Below are positions 21,848 through 32,115 of a stretch of DNA of 64,000 bases, piece by piece. Position 1 is the first letter of the stretch; every line of letters begins with the position of its first letter. The stretch covers positions 46,791,237 through 46,855,236 of the forward strand of contig NC_080185.1 of NCBI RefSeq assembly GCF_950295315.1. The letters are read 5' to 3'. The translations under genes and the position numbers were made by a program. The notes beneath the pieces were generated by a model that ran no database searches, had not been told where the DNA came from, and saw only the letters and a list, made by a program, of their open reading frames with translations. Source of the DNA: Erinaceus europaeus (lineage: Eukaryota > Chordata > Mammalia > Eulipotyphla > Erinaceidae).

Positions 21848-23027
21848 AGGATACAAAGAGCAACAGCAGTCCAAAAGCACTGGCAGACTGTTTCAGAGTG
21901 AGCTCAACCTCACATGGGAAGGTGATAAACAGGTGCTTGCGGCACTGGCTCTATTTCCAAGAAATTCTGAGGTTAACACCCAGTTAGGCCTTCAGCACAC
22001 TGACCTGAATTCCATGTACTGATTAACTTAGATAATACGCACCAATTATTTAGATGTTGTTCCATCCATCTACTTACGTCATCTTCTACATTCAAGACCT
22101 GGCAAAGGGGCCTTTTTATGTAATGGCTCTAATTTTTTAGATCAACACTCAATTATCCCCATGCCATGAATCTACTTTGGAAGTCTCTCCTTGAGACTCA
22201 TTGAAATTCTAGAGTTCCTACCAGTTTCCTATGATGAAACAAACTTATTTGGAGCAGAAGGAAGGAAAGAAAAGCACTCAGTCACCAGAAAAGAGAAACT
22301 AGAAATGACTGTATCTGTTTTTCATTTCTCCTTCCTTCCACTCTCTCTTTGCAAGACAATTCAAAAGTTCTATATTTAAGTATGGGGCCAACACAGTGCT
22401 AGTTAACTGGGGGAAGTGTTAGCCCCAATTCCCCAACCTCAAAAGTCTTTGTAGTTATTTTTCACACCAGTTCTCAAGGCAACCCAAATTTCTGAAAAGT
22501 CCAGTGTATAAAGTAGTTCTATATACTTTCCTGAAATTGCTTGGATGTGATGAGGGGAGTTGTAAGGAGCAGCTGTAGACACACATCTCAAGTGAAAGCT
22601 GAAGCTACCTTCCACCAAAATCTCTTCTTGATAACCATAGCAATCACCTTGGCAATGACAGTTGGGGGCTTTCCCAGAGCCTGGCCTCTGTACCTGTGGA
22701 ACTATAGCAGACAATGCATGAATATGTTAGGAAGTCCGTGTCCATTACAGAGTAACAGCCCTTCTCTGAGAGCAGTTCCTTTGACTTCCAAGCAAATATG
22801 GACCAGGCTATCTCCTCTCCTGTTGCACACAGACCCAGTACGTTACTTTCAGGGGATACATTCATTTCAGGGGTTACATTCATTCTGGGATGTGGTCAAG
22901 TTACGATGATCTACCCAACCACTTTCATCTGGTTTTACAATGACACTAAAAAGCATATCAACACACACACTTTAGTAACTACTACTCTATATACTGCTTC
23001 ACTAGTTGTATAAAAGAAGTAGGAAGA
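21848..23027. other. Unassigned spacer
   Basis: About 1.18 kb without a recognised repeat. Overlapping short frames at 22541-22909 show no familiar domain. It is one of the largest apparently unique blocks. Confidence 0.45.
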
Positions 23028-23123
23028 GGGCGGGGTAGATAGCATAATGGTTATTCAAAAAGAACTTCAAGCCTGAGGCTCCTAAGGCCCCCAGGTTCAA
23101 TACCTTACCAAAAAAAAAAAAAA
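23028..23123 (+). mobile_element. SINE-C with TSD
   Basis: GGTAGATAGCATAATGGTTA head, CCTGAGGCTCCTAAGG, CAGGTTCAATACC, A tail. AGAAGTAGGAAGA on the left and AGAAATAGGAAGA on the right form a TSD with one mismatch. Confidence 0.9.
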
Positions 23124-23129
23124 GCAAAG

Positions 23130-23642
23130 AAATAGGAAGAAAGAAAACCTAGTTTTTCCAAAACAAAGGATGCACAGATAACCTATATATTGTCCCAGGT
23201 GAATGTCAGAAAAGAAGTAGACATGTCCCTGAACAGGACACACATGGTCCAAGGCCAGGGGACCTACATATTATGAGAGCAAACAGATTAAAAAAAAAAA
23301 AACTATTACATTGACAGCCTTGTGGAGTCAAAGAAAAGAGAAAGCATAGACTGAATGTTTGCTTTTATTTGCATTCAAGGAAAACAAAATACAAAGAAGA
23401 AAAAAAATCACACATTTCCTTGATAACTTGGGTGAGGTCATCATACAACAGAAGAAGTTTTTGCTATTATTGGAGAAATGTTAATCCATAGTGAAATCTC
23501 TAAAGTGGTTACAGAGACAAGAATAGGAGAATCAACATTTGTATGCATGCACATATATACATGTGTCTGTAGACACATAGATAAAATATTTGCTCACATA
23601 CGCAGAAATATTGTGTGTGTGTTTCTGTAGGTAGTTAGGAAT
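23130..23642. other. Unassigned spacer
   Basis: AT-rich and without repeat signature. ATGTGTCTGTAGACACAT near 23560 is a small inverted repeat. Confidence 0.45.
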
Positions 23643-23654
23643 GAGCAACTGTAT

Positions 23655-23921
23655 GGGAGTCGGGCAGTAGCGCAGCAGGTTAAGTGAACGTGGCGCAAAG
23701 CGAAAGAACTAGTGTAAGCACCTAAGTTCGAGCCCCCTGCTCCCCACATGCAGGGGAGTCGCTTCACAGGCAGTGAAGCAGGTCTGCAGGTGTCTATCTT
23801 TCTCTCCCCCTCTGTTTTCCCCTCCTCTCTCTGTTTCTCTTTGTCCTATCTAACAACGATGACATCAATAACTACAACAATTTTAAAAAGGCAGCAAAAG
23901 GGAAAATAAATATTTAAAAAA
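23655..23921 (+). mobile_element. SINE-A with TSD
   Basis: GGGAGTCGGGCAGTAGCGC head, AGTTCGAGCCCCC box B, full tail. GAGCAACTGTAT (23643-23654) matches GAGCAATTGCGTAT (23922-23935) imperfectly. Confidence 0.93.
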
Positions 23922-23959
23922 GAGCAATTGCGTATTGCAGAGTAAAATAGAGGAATACT

Positions 23960-24270
23960 TTTTTTTTCCTCCAGAGTTATCACTGGGGCTCAGTGACTGT
24001 ACTACAAATTCAATGCTCCTGGAGGCCATTTTTCCCATTTTGTTGCCATTGTTGTTATTTTACTATTGCTGTTCTTGTTGTTGGATAGGACAGAGAGATC
24101 GGAGTCAGGGGGACAGGGGGAGAGAAAGACAGACACCTGCAGACCTGCTTCACCACCTGTGAGGTGACACACCTGTAGGTGGGGAGCCGGGGGCTGGAAC
24201 CAGGATCCTTAGGCTAGCCCTTGCGCTTTGTACCACATGCACTTAATCCGCTGCGCTACCACCCTGCCCC
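23960..24270 (-). mobile_element. SINE-A-long, minus strand
   Basis: Poly-T, CTCCAGAGTTATCACTGGGG, CAATGCTCCTGGAGGCC, GGATAGGACAGAGAG, GGGGGCTGGAACCAGGATCC, CACTTAATCCGCTGCGC. Confidence 0.92.
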
Positions 24271-24642
24271 CTAGAGATATACTCTTATGTATACATAGCC
24301 AACAAGGCTTCTGGACAAATGGTCCTCACTTGTATAGATGGAGTTACTGGAGTCTTCATGTGTTACATGGACACTGCCCTAACAACCAATTTGCACGTTT
24401 CAGTGGTTAAATGATGGAGAGAGACTCTATAAGTTGAACCTAGGCAACACATCTCCTTTTCCCACCAGACCAACAATCTGTCACTCCTGAGCTAGACTGA
24501 AGAGCACAAGTCAAACAATCACTCAAAAAACATTACTTCCACCTGTAGCTATGAATTAGAGTCTGGCAAAGCTAGAATTTTGCCAAAGGCCACATTGGAT
24601 AGTCATAAACAAATAAGTACACAGAGAAAGCAGGCTTCGCGC
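24271..24642. other. Unassigned spacer
   Basis: About 370 bp between two SINEs; nothing recognised. Confidence 0.45.
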
Positions 24643-24762
24643 AGGGGTAGATAGCATAATGATTACGCAAAGAGACTTTCATGCCTGAGACTCCAAAGTC
24701 CCAGGTTCAATCTTCTGCACCACCATATGCCAGAACTGATCTGTGCTCTGGTTTAAAAAAAG
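24643..24762 (+). mobile_element. SINE-C
   Basis: GGGTAGATAGCATAATGATTA head, GAGACTTTCATGCCTGAGAC, CAGGTTCAATCTTC, CACCACCATATGCCAG. Confidence 0.9.
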
Positions 24763-24764
24763 AG

Positions 24765-25008
24765 AGCAAGCACAAGCACCAGCTTAAGGATACCGGTTTG
24801 AGTCTCCTGCTCCCCACCTGCAAGGGAGTTGCTTCACAGGCAGTGAAGCAGGTCTGTAGGTCTCTATCTTTCTCTGCCTTCCCCTCCTCTCTCCATTTCT
24901 CTGTCCTATCCAACGACGACATCAGTAACAACAGTAACTACAATAATAAAACAAGGGCAACAAAAGGGAGTAAATAAATAAATATTACAAAAAACTTTTA
25001 AAAAAGAG
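24765..25008 (+). mobile_element. SINE-A, 5-prime truncated
   Basis: Begins at AGCACAAGCACCAGC-like mid-head sequence, GGTTTGAGTCTCC, then body and tail. It directly abuts the SINE-C poly-A. Confidence 0.88.
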
Positions 25009-25055
25009 AGAAAACAAGCTCCCTATGCACACAAAGTAAAAAACAAAAGGGGGGG

Positions 25056-25258
25056 GGGGTCGGGCGGTAGTGCAGCGGGTTAAGTGCATGTGGCACAAAG
25101 CACAAGGACTAGAGTAAGGATCCTGGTTTGAGCCTCAGGCTCCCCACCTGCAGGGGAGTCACTTCATAAGTGGTGAAGCAGGTCTGCAGGTGAATATCTT
25201 TCATCCTCTCTCCATTCCTCTCTGTCCTATCCAACAATGACTACAACAATAAAAAAAA
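25056..25258 (+). mobile_element. SINE-A, shortened middle
   Basis: G run then GTCGGGCGGTAGTGCAGC head, GGTTTGAGCCTCAGG, a deleted CT-rich part, CAACAATGACTACAAC tail. Confidence 0.9.
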
Positions 25259-25351
25259 ATTCAAAGTCATATAAAGGTGAGGAGGTAGAATCTTGCAGGT
25301 AAGTATTCTCTTTGATGACTTTTTTTTAAAAAAAAATATTTATCTTAACTT

Positions 25352-25466
25352 ATTTTTACCAGAATACTGCACAGCTCTGGCTTATGGTAGTGCAGCAGAC
25401 TGGACCTAGCACATTAGAATCTCAAGCATGGAAGCCTTTTTGTCTAAACATTATGCTATCCTTCCT
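25352..25466 (-). mobile_element. SINE-C, minus strand
   Basis: ACCAGAATACTGCACAGCTC, CAGACTGGACCTAGC, AAACATTATGCTATCC. Confidence 0.85.
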
Positions 25467-25494
25467 GCCAGCTTTCACTGTCTTTTAATTTAAT

Positions 25495-25768
25495 TTTTTT
25501 TCATTTATTCTCTTTTGTTGCCTTTGTTGTTTTATTGTTGTAGTTATTATTGTTGTTGTTATTGACGTCATTGTTGGATAGGACAGAGGGAAACGGAGAG
25601 AGGAGGGGAAGACAGAGAGACACCTGTAGACCTGCTTCACTGCCTGTCAAGGGACTCCCCTGCAGGTGGGGAGTCGGGGGCTCGGGGCTCGAACCACCGC
25701 GATCCTTATGCCAGTCCTTGAGCTTTAGCACCACCTGCGCTTAACCCTCTGTGCTGTGCTACCACCCT
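25495..25768 (-). mobile_element. SINE-A, minus strand
   Basis: CTCTTTTGTTGCCTTTG tail complement, GGATAGGACAGAGGG, GGGGCTCGAACCACC, CCACCTGCGCTTAACCC. Confidence 0.92.
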
Positions 25769-25775
25769 ATTCTTT

Positions 25776-25893
25776 TTGTAACCAGAGCACTGTTCAGCTC
25801 AAGCTTATGGTGGTGCGGGGGACTGAAGCTGGGACTTTGGAGCCTCAGGCATGAAAGTCTGTTTCCACAACCATTATGCTATCTACCCTCCGC
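25776..25893 (-). mobile_element. SINE-C, minus strand
   Basis: AACCAGAGCACTGTTCAGC, GGGGGACTGAAGCTGGGAC, CAACCATTATGCTATCTACCC. Confidence 0.9.
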
Positions 25894-25939
25894 CCTAATT
25901 TAATTTTTTTAAAGGTTTATTCATGAGAGATAGTTTTTT

Positions 25940-26345
25940 TTTTGGCCACCAGGGTTATCTCTGGAGGCTCAGTTTTAGCACTACAGAAGTCACTGCTCCC
26001 AGTAGCCATTTTTTCCTTTATTAAATATTTATTTTTTTATGAAAGAGACGGAGACCAGAACACTGCTCAGCTCTGGCTTAACCTGGGACCTCCAGAGGTC
26101 CAGGCATGAAAGCCTTTTTGCCTGATTATTGTGCCCCCTCCCTTTTTTCATTGTATTTTATTAGATAGGAAAGAGAAACTGAGAGGAGGGGGGGTGATAA
26201 GAGTTGGAGACCAAGACATCTGCAGACCTACTTCACCATTCATTCATGAAGCCTCCTCCCTGCAAGTGAGGAGCAGGGGCCTGAACCTGGGTCCTTGTGC
26301 ATGGTCCTTTGTGCACTTAACCAGGTTCGCCAACTCCCTACCCCT
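25940..26345 (-). mobile_element. SINE-B-long, minus strand, split by SINE-C
   Basis: The extension complement (GGCCACCAGGGTTATCTCTG) at 25946-26013 and the body (TTAGATAGGAAAGAGAAACTG to CACTTAACCAGGTTCGCC) at 26150-26345 flank a minus-strand SINE-C. Confidence 0.8.
26040..26140 (-). mobile_element. SINE-C nested in SINE-B-long
   Basis: ACCAGAACACTGCTCAGCTC, ACCTGGGACC, then a CCTGATTATTGTGCCCC head complement. Confidence 0.78.
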
Positions 26346-26405
26346 AGGAAAGTAATTATGGCAAAGACTTTCTTTTTAAAAATTTTTTTAAAAATATTTT
26401 ATTCC

Positions 26406-26725
26406 GGGAGTCGGGCGGTAGCGCAGTGGGTTAAGCGCAGGTGGCACAAAGTGCAAGGACCGGTGTAAGGATCTGGGTTCCAGCCCCACCTGCAGGGGAG
26501 TCGCTTCACAGGCGGTGAAGCAGGTCTGCAGGTGTCTATCTTTCTCTCCCCCCTCTGTCTTCCCCTCCTCTCTCCATTTCTCTCTGTCCTATCCAATAAC
26601 AACCACAATAATAACTACAACAATTCTTCTTCTAGCGATAATAATAACTACAACAATAAAAAAAGACAACAAGGGCAACAAAAGGGAAAATAAATAAATA
26701 AAATTAAAAAAAAAATCTAAAAAAA
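26406..26725 (+). mobile_element. SINE-A with duplicated tail segment
   Basis: GGGAGTCGGGCGGTAGCGC head, full body. The tail unit AATAACTACAACAAT occurs twice, separated by TCTTCTTCTAGCGAT. It sits in the A-rich tail of the outer minus-strand SINE-A; ATTTTATTCC is duplicated around it. Confidence 0.9.
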
Positions 26726-26736
26726 AATTTTTATTC

Positions 26737-27717
26737 CCAGATCAACTAGGAATACCAAAGGAGACCACCCAGGACCTAAACAAGACAGGAATAGAATGAC
26801 CACAGGAACCCACTAAATCACTGGTGAGTACAAACACGTGTGGCTGGTGACAGAGAGGAGCGTAGGGAGAGATTAAGTGACTGCTAACAGTCCAGCATTT
26901 TATCAGTTGAGACACCACCTCCAGTCTGCTCCACCAACAAGGGGACGGCTAAAGGGAGGAGAGGACTCCCCAGAGACTCACCAAGTGCAACTCTTGAGTC
27001 TCCATTGCTACTGCCCTCAGAATCTGGAACAGTGACAGAGAGGGACACCATGGGACAGAGATCTAACCAGGAAACTCAGGAGAAGACCTATAGCTTGGTG
27101 GCATAGCTGTGGGGCTGTGAAAGTCTCTTTGCATAACCACTAGATTATCTCTGCCACACCCTGCTTTATCTCTTGGTCAGGAGTCAGTGATTAAGCTAAG
27201 AAGCCTATTGATAATTTAAAAGCCCTCAGGCTCCCATAGCCTACAGGGAAGAAAAAAAAAAGAGGCTTTTAAACCACTGAGCTAACTCAGGTATTAGAAT
27301 ACTAGTGAAACAACTGTTAACTTCCACCACTGTGAACCCTTTAATTAACTTACTTAGACACAAGTCAATCCAGGCAATAGTGATCAGTAATTTGGAAAGT
27401 ACTGAGAGAGGGAACTCATAACATAATATATAAAATGGTTAAAACAACAAGAAGAAATATTGGAGAAACGAACCAGGACAAGAGTCCAGCTAAAAGTTCC
27501 CCAGAGGGCGAAGCACAAAATAACAAATTCAACATCCAAACACTAGCTAAGGAAATAATCACAGGAGTGAGTAAAGAATTTGAAAAAATTGTAATCAGAA
27601 TTACAGGAACAACAAATGAGACTATGGAAGAAAATACCAATTATCTCAGGGTTATTAGAGAGCTGAAAGGTGAAATCACTGAGCTAAGAACGCAACTAGC
27701 TGAACAAGCTAAAAAAA
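26737..27717 (+). mobile_element. L1 5-prime fragment: 5-prime UTR plus start of ORF1
   Basis: 26737-27434 is L1-like 5-prime leader (GC-rich, no SINE match). It is followed by an ATG at 27435 opening an ORF1-like N-terminus rich in Lys, Glu and Gln with a heptad-like segment (ELKGEITELRTQLAEQ). The fragment ends at GAACAAGCTAAAAAAAA, so everything downstream of the coiled coil is missing. Most L1 copies lose the 5-prime end instead, so a 3-prime truncated copy is unusual. It lies inside the A-rich tail of a minus-strand SINE-A. Confidence 0.72.
27435..27717 (+). pseudogene. L1 ORF1 N-terminal remnant
   Basis: About 94 residues from MVKTTRRNIGETNQ to QLAEQAKKN. ORF1 proteins of L1 are RNA-binding trimers with an N-terminal coiled coil; only that part is present here. 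The RRM and C-terminal domains are absent, and the frame then runs into a SINE. Family call is from the lysine-rich start, coiled coil and position after a 5-prime leader; similarity was judged by eye. Confidence 0.65.
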
Positions 27718-27974
27718 ATTATTTGCTTTCGTTTCCCTTTATTGTTATAGTTATTATTGTTGTTATTGATGTTGTCGTTGGATAGGATAGAGAAAAATGA
27801 AGATAGGGAAGACAGGGAGGAAGAGAAAAAGACAGACACCTGCAGACCTGCTTCATGGCCTATGAAGCAACTCCCCTGCAGGTGGGAAGGCAGGGGCTCA
27901 AACAGGAATCCTTAAGCGGGACCTTGTGCTTTGCAGCATGTACACTGGTTAAGCTGCGCTACCACCCTACTCTC
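27718..27974 (-). mobile_element. Outer SINE-A, minus strand; TSD spans the whole nested block
   Basis: CGTTTCCCTTTATTG, GGATAGGATAGAG, GGGGCTCAAACAGGAATCC, head complement. GGCAAAGACTTTC occurs just before the block (about 26357-26370) and again at 27975. The tail, a SINE-A, the L1 fragment and this body are therefore one insertion site. Confidence 0.88.
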
Positions 27975-27991
27975 TTGGCAAAGACTTTCAT

Positions 27992-28218
27992 GGGAGCTAG
28001 GCGATAGAGCACCCAGTTGAGTGCATTTATTACGCAAGGACCCGGGTTAGAGCCCCCACTCCCCACCTTCAAGTCTGCAGGTGTCTTTTCTCTCTTCCTA
28101 TATTTTCCTCCTCTCAATTTTTCTGTCCTGTCTAAAAAAAAAAAAAAAAAAGGAAACAATGACGGATTGGTATATTCCTAGTGTTGGCAGGGAGCCCCAG
28201 CAATAACCCTGGTGACAT
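27992..28218 (+). mobile_element. SINE-B-long
   Basis: GGGAGCTAGGCGATAGAGC head, GGGTTAGAGCCCCC, poly-A, then GGGAGCCCCAGCAATAACCC extension. Confidence 0.8.
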
Positions 28219-28306
28219 AAAATACTTTCACGTCTGAGGCTCTAAAGTCCCAGGTTCAATCCCCCGCACCACCATAAGGCACAGAAGAGCAGTGTTCTGG
28301 TTAAAA
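28219..28306 (+). mobile_element. SINE-C, 5-prime truncated
   Basis: ACGTCTGAGGCTCTAAAGTC, CAGGTTCAATCCCCC, CACCACCATAAGGC, CAGTGTTCTGG. Confidence 0.88.
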
Positions 28307-29361
28307 TTACTAAATTATAGAAATAATAACAACAAAATTGTTTTTATTTTGTGTTTGATAGAACCAGAACACTAGTTTAATGTGGAATCCTAGTGTCCTA
28401 CAGTCTACCTGCTGTATCATCTCCCCTATCATTTTTATCTTTAAAAGGAAGATTACAAGGGAAAGAAATGCTAAAGAAACAGCAGCAGACACAATCTGAA
28501 CGAATCCATCCATTACTAATAAAAGTAAGGCTTATAGATACTTAAGAAAATTTTTTGGAACCTCAAAGGACAGAGGATGAAGTCATACAGTATGATATTT
28601 TTTGGAGCGACAGTGTCATCAAGCGGATGGTTTTACAGCACAGCCGCCAGCCTTTCCATGGACATGGCGGGCAAGGCTAGCGGTGGTGGGAGGGATAGTG
28701 TTGGTTTAAAGCAAAGAAAGGATTCGAAAGCCAGACTAAGTCAAGCAGCACTGTTTAGAGTGAGTGCAGAAACAAAACGTTGTATAAAGGCCCTACGTTC
28801 CACACCAGAAACCCTAGACTGTGGGTCCTCCTGACTTCCTAGGCTGCGGGACATGGACGAGGTAGCCGCCATGTTTGAAAGTAGTAGAATCTTCTGCCTC
28901 CTTAGCTGGGTCCCATTGAATCCTTTCGAGAGCAAGTCTGTCAATTGGGTCCCTGGGGGACTGGAGGGGCCACAGGGAGCCAGGACTTGAATCCTTCTTT
29001 GGAGGTTACAGGTCCAACCACAGAAGGGGGAAACGGAGGTATATGACACCAAGTCAGTAATGTCATTTTTTTAGCCAGGATTATGAATTTCTTGTTATTT
29101 GCTAGCAGGCGCAGAGAAGAGTAATGCAGGAGGTGAAAGATATCTCCAAGCAGTTAGTGCTGTTCCTATGAGACGCTCATCCATGTGTCTGTCTCTTGAA
29201 TTTCCAGAACGTGCTCTAGACTTGCTCTATACTTTTCTCCAATATCCTAAAGGATAGAAGAGCAGTAGGTGGGTGTGGGGTGGGTGGGAGTGTCTAAAAG
29301 AAGCTAGATCCTCGGCCTACCTTTAATTAGTGCTCCACTTTTTACTCTTCGACAAACAAGT
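28307..29361. other. Spacer without a recognised gene
   Basis: The frame at 28577-28834 starts MKSYSMIFFG and has no recognisable domain. GTCAGTAATGTCATTTT near 29054 matches DNA near 17798, so the right half may be R-family internal sequence. Confidence 0.4.
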
Positions 29362-29585
29362 TCCGCTTGATGGCAGTATTGCACCAGGAAAACCAACCTA
29401 TCCTGCCAAAGTGGCCTTTCCCTCCGCCCTTTGCTGAAGAAAAAAAACCGGCAATACACAGCCAATTACTATTAAACATGGCCGCTAACTATATGGGTTC
29501 CTTAGGGGAGGCATCCACAATTTTGATGTTCCAGGGAGCTGAGCCTGTCTCCTGTGAATCCACTTAACCTACCTCTTTATGACCA
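29362..29585 (+). repeat. R repeat, copy 6
   Basis: CCGCTTGATGGCAGTATTGC, ACCAGGAAAACCAACC, CCTCCGCCCTTTGCTGAAG, AAACATGGCCGCTAAC, TCTTTATGACCAAAA end. Confidence 0.68.
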
Positions 29586-29627
29586 AAATGGATATTCCTC
29601 ATAAACCCTTGCGGAAGACTTGAGTAT

Positions 29628-29647
29628 AAATTATATATATATATATC
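29628..29647. repeat. Short (AT)n
   Basis: About ten AT units, followed at 29660 by a (GTTT)n run. Confidence 0.9.
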
Positions 29648-29680
29648 TGCCCCCATGTTTTTGTTTGTTTGTTTGTTTGT

Positions 29681-29934
29681 TTTACTTCCAGGATTATCGC
29701 TGGGGCTCAGTGCCTGCACAACGAATCCACTCTCCTGGAGGCCATTTTTCCCTGTTCTTGGATAGGACAGAGAGGAGTCGAAGAGAAAGAATCCTGCAGG
29801 CCTACTTCACAACCCGTGAAGCGACCCCCCCCAACCCCAGCAAGTGGGAGCCATGGGCTCAAACCGGGTCCTTAAGCAGGTCATTGCGCTTTGCATAATG
29901 TATGATTAACTCACTGTGCTACCGTTGAGCCGCC
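29681..29934 (-). mobile_element. SINE-A-long, minus strand, internally deleted
   Basis: CAGGATTATCGCTGGGGCTC, GGAGGCCATTTTTCCC directly followed by TTGGATAGGACAGAG (CAA/TAA tail lost), GGGCTCAAACCGGGTCC, head complement. Confidence 0.88.
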
Positions 29935-30043
29935 AACCACCGCCATGTTAGTGGACACATTGCAGAAATGGGTTCACTGTTATTTCTACAACTATCTGTC
30001 TATATTTGCCTTTTACTTTTTCCTATGGTCCCATCTTCTTTGC

Positions 30044-30162
30044 AGCACTGCTTCACCACTTGTGAAGCTTTCTCCCTGCAGGTGGGGACTGGGGGATTGA
30101 ACCTGGGTCCTTGCAAATTGTAACATGTGCACTCAACCAGGTGTGCCACCACTCGGCCCCAA
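30044..30162 (-). mobile_element. SINE-B fragment, minus strand
   Basis: CACTGCTTCACCACTTGTG, GGGGGATTGAACCTGGGTCC, CACTCAACCAGGTGTGCC. Confidence 0.88.
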
Positions 30163-30308
30163 TAAATACCATTTTCTTAGAAAACAATCATTCCTGTGTT
30201 ACAAGAGTGACACAAAGCCCAAATTAAGTGTTAACTGTATTTCTATGTCCCCATTACTATAAAACACTGTTCACTAATAAATGGGGACAGAATTTGTTTT
30301 GAAAATCT

Positions 30309-30397
30309 AAAGGTTCAGATTCAAAAGTCCAAGGTCCAATCCCCCTGCACCACCATAAACCAAAGCTGAGCAGCACTCTGAAAGGAAAAAAAAAATT
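30309..30397 (+). mobile_element. SINE-C, 5-prime truncated
   Basis: AAAGTCCAAGGTCCAATCCC, CACCACCATAAACCAAAGC, poly-A. Confidence 0.82.
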
Positions 30398-30401
30398 ATA
30401 G

Positions 30402-30696
30402 AGCCAGGTGGTGGCAACCTGGTAGAGTGCACAAGTCACCATGTGTGAGAAATTGGGTTCAAGTCCCAATGTCCCCTCCTGCAGGGGGAAAGCTTCACAA
30501 GCAGTGGAGCAGTTCTGCAAGTGACTCTTCTTCCCTTTCCCTCTCCCTCCCCTTAATTCTCCCTCTCTACTTCTCTGTCTCTATCAGAAAATGAGAGACA
30601 GAGAAAATATATAAACAGCCACCAGAAGCTGTGGAGTCATTGTGTAGGTACCCAATTCTAGTTATAACCCTGGTGGCGATAACAAAAAAAAAAAAG
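30402..30696 (+). mobile_element. SINE-B-long
   Basis: GAGCCAGGTGGTGGCAACC head, GGGTTCAAGTCCC, CTGCAGGGGGAAAGC, GCCACCAGAAGCTGTGGAG extension, ATAACCCTGGTGGC. Confidence 0.87.
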
Positions 30697-30983
30697 CATG
30701 TTTATTAAGTATGTAGTGTTAGTAAAATACATAGTAACTGTCTTATGAATTTACTTTAGCTGTTGCTTTCAAATCTGTTGACTGTCATGAGTCTCTGATT
30801 TCATTCCCTCCCACGAAATAATACCCGATTTATTGATAATTAATATTCCCTATTTTTTTTCTTTATAAAAAAAGATTTCATTTCAGAGCTTTACTCTGGA
30901 TTTCCAAGGATTGAAATCAGGACTTTGGTCACTCCACAACAGTGCCACTTCTCGGCTATTCCATTTCGTTTTTCTTCAGTTTT

Positions 30984-31327
30984 TTTTTTTTTTTTTGGTC
31001 TCCAGGGTTATTGCTGGAGCTCGGTGCCTGCATTACGAATCCACTGCTCCTGGAGGCCAATTTTCCCATTTTGTTGCCCTTGTTGTCATTATTATTATTG
31101 TCATTGCTGTTGTTGCTGCTGGATAGGACTGAAAGAAATCGAGAGAGGAGGGGAAACAGGAAGGGGAAGAGAATGACAGACACCTGTAGCCCTGCTTCAC
31201 CGCCTGTGAAGGGACCCCCCACACACACACAGGTGGGGAGCTGGGGGCTCAAACCGGGATCCTTACACCGGGTCTTTGAGCTTCCAGCCATGTGTGCTTA
31301 AGCCGCCGCGCTAACACCCGACCCCCT
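30984..31327 (-). mobile_element. SINE-A-long, minus strand, with TSD
   Basis: GGTCTCCAGGGTTATTGCTGG, GGAGGCCAATTTTCCC, TGTTGCCCTTGTTG, GGGGGCTCAAACCGGGATCC, head complement. The TSD TTTCTTCAGTTTT lies at 30971-30983 and 31328-31340. An internal (CA)5 expansion has arisen at 31219. Confidence 0.95.
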
Positions 31328-31455
31328 TTTCTTCAGTTTTTATCATATAATCTGTACACTAATATTATATATTCTAGATAATATACTCTAGAATTGTGCT
31401 CTCTTTAAAAGCAAATAGCTTTCCTCTATATGTGTGTAAAAGAAAGAAAAAAAAA

Positions 31456-31574
31456 TAAGCCAGGTTCAAGCCCCTGCAGAGGGATAGCTTCACAAACAAT
31501 GCTGCAGGTGTCTGTCTCTTTCCCTTTCTCCCCTCAATTTCTCTTTGTTCTGTCAAATAAAATAAAGTTTTAAC
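31456..31574 (+). mobile_element. SINE-B, 5-prime truncated
   Basis: CAGGTTCAAGCCCCTGCAG, AATGCTGCAGGTGTCTG, CAAATAAAATAAAG end. Confidence 0.8.
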
Positions 31575-31620
31575 AATCAGAATGGCATTGACAAGCAAAA
31601 TAATTTCCTCTCATTTCTTA

Positions 31621-31766
31621 AAGTTTATTTATCTTGGATAGAGACAGAGATAAATTGAGAGGGGAACGGGAGATAGGAAAAGGACAGAGAGATACCTGCA
31701 GTACCATTCAAAAAGCTTTCCCCTGCAAGTGGGGACTGGAGGTTTGAACCAGGGCCCTCTGCCTGG
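31621..31766 (-). mobile_element. SINE-B fragment, minus strand
   Basis: TTTATCTTGGATAGAGAC, TACCTGCAGTACC, GGGGACTGGAGGTTTGAACC. Confidence 0.82.
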
Positions 31767-31834
31767 GCTGATTTCCTTTTATTTTTTGTTTTTTATTTAT
31801 TGTGAAAGATAAGGAGTAAGAAGAGAGGGGAGCA

Positions 31835-32096
31835 GAGAGCACTGTTCAGTTTGGACAAAAGATGGTGTCAGGGGTGAGGGTAGACAGCGTAATGGTTATT
31901 AAAAGAGACTTGCATGCCTGAGGCTCCAAAGTCCCAGGTTTAATTCCCCACACCACCATAAACCAGAGCTGAGCAGTGCTCTGATAAAAAAAAAAAAAAA
32001 AAGTTTTGCCAGGAATTGAACTAGTGACCTCAGAGTCTTCAGTCTTTAAGCATGCAAGTTAGTGCTGTAACAGACTGAGCTATTTCCCCAGGCCCC
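31835..32096 (-). mobile_element. SINE-E-like element, minus strand, split by SINE-C
   Basis: GAGCACTGTTCAGTTTGGAC on the left; on the right TGCCAGGAATTGAACTAGTG (box-B complement) and TGAGCTATTTCCCCAGGCCC (head complement). The family is poorly defined here. Confidence 0.55.
31875..32003 (+). mobile_element. SINE-C nested in SINE-E
   Basis: GGGTAGACAGCGTAATGG, TGCCTGAGGCTCCAAAGTCC, CAGGTTTAATTCCC, CACCACCATAAACCAGAGC, 16 A. Confidence 0.92.
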
Positions 32097-32115
32097 TCTA
32101 ATATTTCAACTTACA

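Noticed and set aside
28577..28834. Frame starting near an ATG with MAGKASGGGRDS, faintly like the start of histone H2A.Z
   Set aside because: The likeness ends after a few residues. No histone-fold sequence follows, and the DNA does not align convincingly.
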